Assembly (NCBI GenBank): GCA_963518955.1
Contig: CAUQKI010000014.1
Span: 1-42,636 of the forward strand
DNA from: JABCPE02 sp963518955
Lineage (GTDB): Bacteria; Bacteroidota; Bacteroidia; Flavobacteriales; Weeksellaceae
DNA length: 42,636 nt
Direction of reading: 5' to 3'
Shown: piece by piece, positions 1 to 6,097 of the stretch
How positions within the stretch are numbered: position 1 is the stretch's first letter
Layout of the letters: each line of letters starts with the position of its first letter
The notes under the pieces: generated by a model
Databases searched by the model: none
Told to the model about the DNA's origin: nothing
Seen by the model: the letters and a program-made list of their open reading frames with translations, nothing else
Made by a program: the position numbers and the translations under genes

Positions 1-82
1 ACAAATATACTAAAATCCCCCCCTCCCCAAATCACAAAAAACCTCCGTTTTTCCTGAATTCATTTTCTCCCCGAAAAACAAA

Positions 83-120
83 AAAATTCCTTCCTCTCAA
101 ATTTGGGAGGAAGGAATTTT
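83..120 (-). terminator. Rho-independent terminator of dnaK
   Basis: A perfect 14-bp inverted repeat (83-96 with 107-120, 10-nt loop, stem core TTCCTTCCTC) lies 15 bp past the dnaK stop codon. On the minus strand the stem is followed by a T-rich run, as expected for intrinsic termination. Confidence 0.85.
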
Positions 121-135
121 CTATGAAAAAACTGT

Positions 136-2040
136 TTATTTCACTTCTTCAAAATCTGCATCTTGGACATTGTCTCCACCTTGCTGCTGACCGTCTGCTG
201 CACCTGCATTTGGCTGTGCTTCGGCTTGGGCTTTGTAGAGCTCTTCAGAGGCTGCCATCCACGCTGCATCTAATGCTTCTGTTTTAGACTTGATTTCCTC
301 TACATTTTTCGTTTCGTAAGCTGTTTTCAACTCTGCTAATGCTGTTTCTATTCCAGCTTTTTTGTCTGCAGAAAGTTTGTCTCCAAACTCTTTCAACTGT
401 TTTTCAGTTTGGAAAATCAGTCCATCAGCTTTGTTTATTACTTCTGCATCTTCTTTTTTCTTCGCATCGGCAGAAGCGTTTTCTTCAGCTTCTTTTTTCA
501 TTCTTTCGATTTCTGCATCAGAAAGTCCAGAACTTGCCTGAATCTTGATAGACTGCTCTTTTCCTGTTCCTTTGTCCTTTGCAGAAACGCTAAGGATACC
601 ATTAGCATCTATATCAAAAGTTACTTCGATTTGTGGAACACCTCTTGGCGCTGGTGGAATATCTACCAAATCAAATCTACCGATTTCCTTATTGTCATTA
701 AACATTGGTCTTTCCCCTTGTCCTACTCTGATGGTAACTGCTGGCTGATTGTCCGCCGCTGTAGAGAACACCTCTGATTTTCTTGTAGGGATAGTCGTAT
801 TCGCTTCGATTAGTTTTGTAAATACAGACCCCATAGTCTCGATTCCGAGAGAAAGCGGCGTAACATCTAATAGCAATACATCTTTCACATCTCCTGTAAG
901 AACTCCCCCTTGGATAGCCGCACCGATAGCCACTACTTCATCTGGGTTTACTCCTTTAGATGGCGCTTTTCCGAAGAATTTTTCTACTGCTTCCTGAATT
1001 GCTGGAATTCTGGTAGAACCACCCACTAAGATAATTTCATCAATATCAGAAACGCTCATCCCTGCGTTAGCCAAAGCTGATTTACAAGGTTCTATCGTTC
1101 TTTCGATAAGGTTGTGAGCCAATTGTTCAAACTTCGCTCTTGTCAAAGTTTTCACCAAGTGTTTTGGTCCAGAAGCCGTAGCTGTGATGTACGGAAGGTT
1201 GATTTCCGTTTGTGTAGAAGAAGAAAGCTCTACTTTTGCTTTTTCAGCCGCTTCTTTCAATCTTTGAAGTGCGATAGGGTCAGTTTTTAAATCTACACCT
1301 TCTTCATTTTTAAATTCATCCGCCATCCAGTCGATGATTACATTATCAAAGTCATCTCCTCCAAGGTGAGTATCTCCGTCTGTAGCTTTCACTTCGAAAG
1401 AAGCATTTCCATCCACTTCATACATCTCCAATACAGAGACATCATGCGTACCACCACCACAGTCAAAAACTACTACATTCATGTCTTTTTTACCTACTTT
1501 GTCTAATCCGTAAGCCAAAGCCGCTGCCGTAGGTTCATTGATGATTCTTTCTACTTTAAGACCTGCGATTTCTCCTGCTTCTTTAGTTGCCTGTCTTTGT
1601 GCATCATTAAAGTAAGCTGGCACGGTAATTACCGCTCTTGAAACCTCCTGTCCAAGGTAATCTTCAGCCGTTTTCTTCATTTTTTGAAGAATCATTGCAG
1701 AGATTTCTTGTGTTGTGTATTCTCTATCGTCTATTTTTACTTTTACAGTGTCATTTGGTCCAGCCACCACTTCATACGGAACTCTCGAAATTTCCTCTTT
1801 ATCTTTAGAGAACTGTGTTCCTATGAATCTCTTGATAGAATAAACGGTTTTCTTTGGGTTTGTTACCGCCTGTCTTTTAGCTGGGTCACCCACTTTTCTT
1901 TCGCCATCCTCTGTAAATGCTACGATAGAAGGTGTTGTTCTTTTTCCTTCTGCATTTGGGATTACTACTGGGTCTTTACCCTCCATTACTGCCACACATG
2001 AATTTGTTGTTCCTAAGTCAATTCCTATAATTTTGCTCAT
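136..2040 (-). CDS. dnaK: Molecular chaperone DnaK (Hsp70)
   Basis: Cytosolic ATP-dependent chaperone that binds exposed hydrophobic segments of client proteins and cycles with DnaJ and GrpE. The 634-residue length is normal for the family. The ATPase domain starts with the phosphate-binding signature IIGIDLGTTNSCVAV (about residues 4-18). The second signature is seen as VFDCGGGTHDVSVLE near residue 193 and the third as IILVGGSTRIPAIQ near 340. The interdomain linker VLLLDVTPLSLGIET follows, then the beta-sandwich substrate domain, a charged helical lid and a Gln/Gly-rich tail ending DADFEEVK (many DnaKs end EEVD). It stands alone: no dnaJ or grpE is adjacent, and a strong terminator follows. 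The upstream region has no CIRCE element and no TAnnTTTG box; it carries repeated TTTTGTCAAT motifs instead (see findings). Confidence 0.98.
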   Translation of the reverse strand: MSKIIGIDLGTTNSCVAVMEGKDPVVIPNAEGKRTTPSIVAFTEDGERKVGDPAKRQAVTNPKKTVYSIKRFIGTQFSKDKEEISRVPYEVVAGPNDTVKVKIDDREYTTQEISAMILQKMKKTAEDYLGQEVSRAVITVPAYFNDAQRQATKEAGEIAGLKVERIINEPTAAALAYGLDKVGKKDMNVVVFDCGGGTHDVSVLEMYEVDGNASFEVKATDGDTHLGGDDFDNVIIDWMADEFKNEEGVDLKTDPIALQRLKEAAEKAKVELSSSTQTEINLPYITATASGPKHLVKTLTRAKFEQLAHNLIERTIEPCKSALANAGMSVSDIDEIILVGGSTRIPAIQEAVEKFFGKAPSKGVNPDEVVAIGAAIQGGVLTGDVKDVLLLDVTPLSLGIETMGSVFTKLIEANTTIPTRKSEVFSTAADNQPAVTIRVGQGERPMFNDNKEIGRFDLVDIPPAPRGVPQIEVTFDIDANGILSVSAKDKGTGKEQSIKIQASSGLSDAEIERMKKEAEENASADAKKKEDAEVINKADGLIFQTEKQLKEFGDKLSADKKAGIETALAELKTAYETKNVEEIKSKTEALDAAWMAASEELYKAQAEAQPNAGAADGQQQGGDNVQDADFEEVK

Positions 2041-2091
2041 AATATTTTATATTCTTTTTTATTAATAATTATTTTAATTTTTACACTTTGA

Positions 2092-2166
2092 TTTTGTCAA
2101 TAATCATACCACTGGAAATTTTCTTGTTTTTTGTCAATTTTATTTTATTTTTATGCCAAATTGACA
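2092..2166 (-). promoter_or_regulatory. Candidate dnaK control region with repeated TTTTGTCAAT motifs
   Basis: TTTTGTCAAT occurs at 2092-2101 and again at 2129-2138, exactly 37 bp apart. An inverted ATTGACA lies at 2160-2166. Read in the direction of dnaK, both full copies give ATTGACAAAA, and TATGAT lies between them. The region is very AT-rich, so chance is possible, but the exact 10-bp repeat upstream of a stress gene that lacks the usual -7 box makes an operator or alternative-sigma promoter plausible. This is inference. Confidence 0.35.
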
Positions 2167-2239
2167 CTTTTTTATTTTATTTTGTATGACTTATTTAGTT
2201 TTTTTGTCACAAAAACTCTTCTCATCATCTAAAAATATT

Positions 2240-2247
2240 TATCTTTG
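2240..2247 (+). promoter_or_regulatory. -7 promoter box (TATCTTTG)
   Basis: Matches the Bacteroidota -7 consensus TAnnTTTG exactly and lies three bases before the ATG at 2251. A transcript from it would have almost no leader for that ATG. No clear TTG -33 element is seen at the usual spacing. Confidence 0.4.
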
Positions 2248-2250
2248 GAC

Positions 2251-2726
2251 ATGATTTTTAGCAGCGATATCCGAAGGATTCACAAGCCCACCACCTATAC
2301 AGACATTGGAGTGTCTTTGAAAGGTATAGAGAAATTTCCTTTATCTACAAACGCTCTATTTTTTCTTATTTTACGGGATACTTATTTCTCGCTATTCTTG
2401 GAATGATGGTTTATCAATACATTATGGGTAATTTTGAATGGAAATATTCCTTTATACTGCTCTTCCCTTCGATACTGCTTTTTTCAGAAATCGTGACCAA
2501 CCTTCCTTATTCCATTATTTTGGATGATTATGGGTTAAAATTAGGAAACAAGGACAAAATCGAATGGAAAGAAATAGAAAAAGTAGAGGCTTTCCATGTG
2601 GGAGATGATTCTATAAAACTTGTAATAACACTGAAAAACAGCCAAGTAATAAAATACAATTATCAAGAAAAAGACAACACGCCCTATCTCTACATCAAAA
2701 TTTATCACGAGAAATACTCAAAATAA
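2251..2726 (+). pseudogene. Small membrane protein with PH-like C-terminal region, probably frameshifted
   Basis: The only uninterrupted ATG-started frame of reasonable length starts at 2403, but that start falls inside a hydrophobic helix. The same frame stays open upstream to 2262, adding a charged stretch and the first half of the helix with no ATG. In another frame an ATG at 2251, just behind a -7 box, opens a reading frame that runs past 2317. Adding one T in the TCTTTGAAA region (2314-2322) would join the two into one protein of about 158 residues. It would have two membrane helices and a C-terminal beta-rich segment (LDDYGLKLG... IEWKEIEKVEAF) resembling bacterial PH / YdbS-like domains. 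The break may be a real mutation or a sequencing error. Alternatively a short 107-residue protein is made from 2403. Function unknown. Confidence 0.5.
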
Positions 2727-2753
2727 AAAACCATTCTCAAAAAGAATGGTTTT
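2727..2753. terminator. Bidirectional terminator between convergent genes
   Basis: An 11-bp inverted repeat (2727-2737 with 2743-2753; AAAACCATTCT and its complement) with a 5-nt loop sits between the stop of the plus-strand membrane gene and the stop of the minus-strand acyl-CoA ligase gene. A/T tracts on both flanks let it serve both. Confidence 0.75.
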
Positions 2754-2762
2754 TACTTTATT

Positions 2763-4538
2763 TTAATCTTTATAAATTCGCTCTATTTCGTGGCGAAGCT
2801 TGTCCATCACTACTTTTCTTTTAATTTTCAAAGTAGGAGTAAGCTCTCCTCTTTCGATGGTAAATTCCTCTGGAAGCAGCATGAATTTTTTAATGTGCTC
2901 ATAGGAAGATTGCCCTTTCTGCACCTCTGCTATTATTTTTTGGAACTTCTCTTTTATATTCGGCATTTCCAAGAGTTTCATTTTTTCTGCAAGGTTCAAT
3001 TTTAGATAATCCTTAAACTCTACCAACTCCTGAGAAAGCGCCTCAAAATTAGGAACAATGAACGATGTCACATACGGTTTTCCTTCAGCTACGACAAGCG
3101 CTTGTGAAATGCTCGGATGCGTCTGTAGTGGGATTTCGATAGACTGCGGCGCGATGTATTTCCCATTGGAAGTCTTCATCAAATCCTTTATTCTATCCAC
3201 TATATAGAGATTCCCATCCTCATCGATACGCCCAGCATCTCCTGTCCGAAAATATCCATCCGCGGTAAAAACTTTTGCTGTTTCCTCTGGATTTTTGTAA
3301 TATTCCTTCATCACTCCATCATACTTCACCAAAATCTCATTTTCTTCTCCTATTTTTATTTCAACTCCTGGCAGTGGAACTCCCACACTTCCGTGAACAA
3401 AATTCACATTTGGATACGCCGTAACCGTAGCACAAGTCTCAGACAACCCATACCCTACAATTATAGGCATTCCTATGGCAGCGAAAAACTCTGAAATTTC
3501 TTTTTTCAGCATCGCTCCGCCCACAGGCATAAAGCTGAGGTTTCCACCAAGTTCGTTTCTGATTTTCTTAAAAACCAGAGCCGAATAAAATTTATATTTC
3601 AGTCCTAATAAAAACGGAATTTTTTCTCCTTTTCTTACTCTTTCTGAGTATTTTACTCCTATTCTAAGGGCTCTTCGGAAAAATTCTTGTTTCAGGCTGC
3701 TAGAACCTTCTATTTTATTAAGCAATACTTGATAAATTTTCTCATAAAGTCTTGGAACCGAACACATTGCCCAAGGTTTCACCTCTTTCAAAGCCTGAGA
3801 AACATCTTTTGGATTGTCTAAAACCGCCACATGTCCTCCCATTGCGAAAACAAACGAAGACCATCCACGCTCAAAAATATGACTCAGCGGCAAAAACGCC
3901 ATAGAAACCTTGTTATGAAGATTATCTATATTAAAGAACTCTTTATGTGCTTTAATCACAGCATAAAAATTCTTATGCGTAAGAACCACTCCCTTCGGCG
4001 TCCCTGTCGTCCCAGAGGTATAAAGTATTGTAGCTGTGTCGTTTATATCTATATCTTTGTATTGGAAGTCTTTATCATAAGCATCTTTCCATTTAGGAAG
4101 GTAGTATTCCTGTTCTGTCGGGTTTTCCAGCTGAATAGAAGAAATTACTTGTAAATCAGCAAACTCAGAGTTTTGTTTAATTTCTCTAACTATCTCCAGC
4201 TGCTTCTCTGCACCTACCAAAATTACCTTTATTTCTGTTTGTCTTAGGATAAATTCCACCTGTTCCTTACTATTCATAGCGTAGATAGGCACTGTAATAG
4301 CTCCTAACGACTGATTAGCAAAATCCACCAATACCCAGTCTTTAGAGTTATCAGAAAAAATCCCCAGCTTATCTCCAGCCCTCATTCCAAGGCTGCTAAG
4401 ACCATTAGAAATTTGGGCTAATTCTTCTCCAAACTCTCTCCAGTTCTTTGATTTCCAAATTCCATTTTCCCTAAAAGACAATGCTGGTAAATCCCCAATA
4501 GTTTTAGTATTATTATGAATTAATTTGAGTACGCTCAT
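2763..4538 (-). CDS. Long-chain fatty acid--CoA ligase (AMP-forming synthetase)
   Basis: Activates fatty acids to acyl-CoA via an acyl-adenylate, for beta-oxidation or lipid synthesis. It belongs to the ANL adenylating superfamily and, at 591 residues, fits the FadD15-like long-chain ligases of Bacteroidota and Actinobacteria. The phosphate-binding loop ILYTSGTTGTPKGVVLTH is at 171-188. The adenine/acyl motif GYGLSETCATVTAYPN is near 360, and the hinge region YFRTGDAGRIDEDG...DRIKD, with the ATP-ribose-binding Asp, is near 430-455. NGKYIAPQSIE follows in the C-terminal domain. There is no signal peptide. It is monocistronic, with its own promoter and a terminator shared with the convergent gene. 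Chain-length preference cannot be read from sequence alone. Confidence 0.93.
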   Translation of the reverse strand: MSVLKLIHNNTKTIGDLPALSFRENGIWKSKNWREFGEELAQISNGLSSLGMRAGDKLGIFSDNSKDWVLVDFANQSLGAITVPIYAMNSKEQVEFILRQTEIKVILVGAEKQLEIVREIKQNSEFADLQVISSIQLENPTEQEYYLPKWKDAYDKDFQYKDIDINDTATILYTSGTTGTPKGVVLTHKNFYAVIKAHKEFFNIDNLHNKVSMAFLPLSHIFERGWSSFVFAMGGHVAVLDNPKDVSQALKEVKPWAMCSVPRLYEKIYQVLLNKIEGSSSLKQEFFRRALRIGVKYSERVRKGEKIPFLLGLKYKFYSALVFKKIRNELGGNLSFMPVGGAMLKKEISEFFAAIGMPIIVGYGLSETCATVTAYPNVNFVHGSVGVPLPGVEIKIGEENEILVKYDGVMKEYYKNPEETAKVFTADGYFRTGDAGRIDEDGNLYIVDRIKDLMKTSNGKYIAPQSIEIPLQTHPSISQALVVAEGKPYVTSFIVPNFEALSQELVEFKDYLKLNLAEKMKLLEMPNIKEKFQKIIAEVQKGQSSYEHIKKFMLLPEEFTIERGELTPTLKIKRKVVMDKLRHEIERIYKD

Positions 4539-4558
4539 AAATATGTTATTAAGTGTTG

Positions 4559-4592
4559 CAAAGATAAAATTTTAATTACATTACGCATCAAA
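4559..4592 (-). promoter_or_regulatory. Promoter of the acyl-CoA ligase gene
   Basis: On the minus strand a TTTG element (4589-4592) is followed, 22 bp after the TTG, by TATCTTTG (4559-4566). This fits the Bacteroidota -33/-7 architecture. The predicted leader to the ATG at 4538 is about 15 nt. Confidence 0.7.
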
Positions 4593-4695
4593 AAAAACAT
4601 TATTTTTTCAAGAAAAAAAAACTAAACATAAAATTATAAATCCTCTAACACTTCTATATTTAGGAATGAATATAATTTTTAAATATTTAAACACA

Positions 4696-4732
4696 AAATA
4701 AGAAAGCCCCATAAAACTGAACTTTCTTATTT
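4696..4732 (-). terminator. metF: Probable terminator of metF
   Basis: An 11-bp inverted repeat (4696-4706 with 4722-4732, AAATAAGAAAG and complement) with a 15-nt loop lies 10 bp past the metF stop. The stem is AT-rich and the following T-run is broken, so it may be a weak terminator. Confidence 0.5.
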
Positions 4733-4742
4733 AAACTTTTTC

Positions 4743-5699
4743 TTAAAAAACTTCATTTACTATCTGTTTCACCCCTTCGCTGCGCCCCATAGAATAGTAA
4801 TGCAGTGCGGGAACGCCCATTTCTTTCAGCTCTTTACTTTGGGCTGTACACCATTCTATTCCTACCTGTTTCACATCAGCTGCGGTTTTACATTTTGTAA
4901 TTTCAATCACCAAATCATCTGGTAAATCCACCTTAAAACGATACGGAAGCATACTCAGCTGGCTTTTAGCAGTGATAGGCTTCAGCCCTGGGATTATCGG
5001 AATCGTTATGCCCTCTTCCCTGCATTTATCCACAAATTCAAAGAATTTTTGATTATCGAAAAACATCTGCGTCACCACATAGTCCGCTCCTGCTTCTTGT
5101 TTTTTCTTTAGGTTCATTATATCCTGATGCAGGCTCGCCGCCTCCATATGTTTCTCTGGATAACCCGCAACGCCAATACAGAAATTGGTCGGTGATGGCA
5201 GTTCTATATTATGGTCAAGATAAATCCCATCGTTCATTTGTTTGATTTGATGAACCAATTCAGAGGCGTGAGCATTTCCGTTTTTTTCTGGCTTGAAATA
5301 AGTCTCAGACTTCATCACATCACCACGAAGAGCCATCACATTATCTATCTCCAAGAAATCCAAGTCTATCAGGAAATTCTCCGTTTCCTCTCTATTAAAG
5401 CCTCCACACAAGATATGCGGAATAGCATCTATATGATATCTGTTCTGAATTGCTGCACAGATACCCACTGTTCCTGGGCGTTTTCTTACCACTTTTCTTT
5501 CCAGTAGTCCGTTTTCATGCTCTACATATTCGTATTCTTCTCTGTGATAAGTCACATTGATAAAACTAGGCGAATACTCCAAAAGAGGGTCTATGGCATC
5601 AAAGAACAAATTGATATTCTGTCCTTTAAGTGGCGGCAAAATCTCAAACGAAAAAAGAGTCTTGCCATTGGCTTTTTCTATGTGTTCTGTTACTTTCAT
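4743..5699 (-). CDS. metF: Methylenetetrahydrofolate reductase
   Basis: Reduces 5,10-methylene-THF to 5-methyl-THF using a flavin, supplying the methyl group that MetH passes to homocysteine. The 318-residue TIM-barrel protein is in the usual range of bacterial MetF. FSFEILPP (residues 16-23) carries the conserved active-site Glu at 19. MALRGD (122-127) carries the conserved Asp that aligns with E. coli D120, and PTNFCIGVAGYPEKH contains the Gly-Tyr-Pro flavin/folate motif. It lies downstream of metH in the same orientation but is separated by 398 bp containing a 43-bp tandem repeat array and an apparent own -7 box, so it is probably transcribed separately from metH. Confidence 0.96.
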   Translation of the reverse strand: MKVTEHIEKANGKTLFSFEILPPLKGQNINLFFDAIDPLLEYSPSFINVTYHREEYEYVEHENGLLERKVVRKRPGTVGICAAIQNRYHIDAIPHILCGGFNREETENFLIDLDFLEIDNVMALRGDVMKSETYFKPEKNGNAHASELVHQIKQMNDGIYLDHNIELPSPTNFCIGVAGYPEKHMEAASLHQDIMNLKKKQEAGADYVVTQMFFDNQKFFEFVDKCREEGITIPIIPGLKPITAKSQLSMLPYRFKVDLPDDLVIEITKCKTAADVKQVGIEWCTAQSKELKEMGVPALHYYSMGRSEGVKQIVNEVF

Positions 5700-5752
5700 T
5701 TATTAAATTTAAACCTAATTTTTTCTCTATTTTATTAATTTACCGAGGGATC

Positions 5753-5760
5753 CAAAGCTA
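5753..5760 (-). promoter_or_regulatory. metF: -7 box of metF (TAGCTTTG)
   Basis: Exact TAnnTTTG match on the minus strand, about 53 bp before the metF ATG. No convincing TTG -33 element is present. The position where regulators would bind upstream is occupied by the start of the 43-bp repeat array (from 5788). Confidence 0.5.
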
Positions 5761-5787
5761 CAAAATTTTCCCAAAACCAGCTAAATG

Positions 5788-5976
5788 CCCTCTCCGAGTC
5801 TATCACAACCACCTTAATAGGCACCTGCAACCACCTCTGAACCTATCATAACCACCCCAATAGGCACCTGCAACCACCTCTGAACCTATCGCGACCACCT
5901 CAATAGGTACCTGCAACCACCTCCGAGCCTATCACGACCACCTTAATAGGCACCTGCGACCACCTCTGAACCTATC
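5788..5976. repeat. 43-bp tandem repeat array (four full copies plus partial ends)
   Basis: Four contiguous 43-bp copies lie at 5799-5841, 5842-5884, 5885-5927 and 5928-5970, with a partial copy on each side. Each unit has the order CCTATC, (a/g)C(a/g)ACCACC, AATAGG, CACCTGC, (a/g)ACCACCTC, GAA. Ten positions vary between copies and every change is a transition. CCTAT and ATAGG, which can pair across a 13-nt loop, are invariant apart from one C-to-T at the first base of copy 1 that still allows a T:G pair. The unit is roughly half G+C and strongly C-rich on the plus strand (17 C, 6 G in copy 4), unlike the AT-rich flanks. The 43-bp length is not a multiple of three and stop codons break the frames, so it is not a coding repeat. 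There are no spacers, so it is not CRISPR. The rest of the 5700-6097 gap holds only the metF leader and AT-rich sequence with a further GATAGG at 6008-6013. Confidence 0.95.
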
Positions 5977-6097
5977 TTCCCTCATTTTGGTCTGGTCTAT
6001 CCGTATTGATAGGCTCTATTTTCTACTCCTGCCCCCAAACATTTATTCCTAAAAATAAGAATAATGCATACAAATTCATTCTCAATTCAAACTTACT

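Noticed and set aside
2041..2250. CIRCE element (HrcA operator) upstream of dnaK
   Set aside because: No TTAGCACTC/GAGTGCTAA-type inverted repeat is present.
2311..2322. Programmed ribosomal frameshift in the small membrane gene
   Set aside because: TCTTTGAAAGG is not a classical slippery heptamer and no stimulatory structure is visible; mutation or read error is simpler.
5788..5976. 43-bp repeats read as a CRISPR array
   Set aside because: The units are contiguous with no unique spacers, and no cas gene is near.
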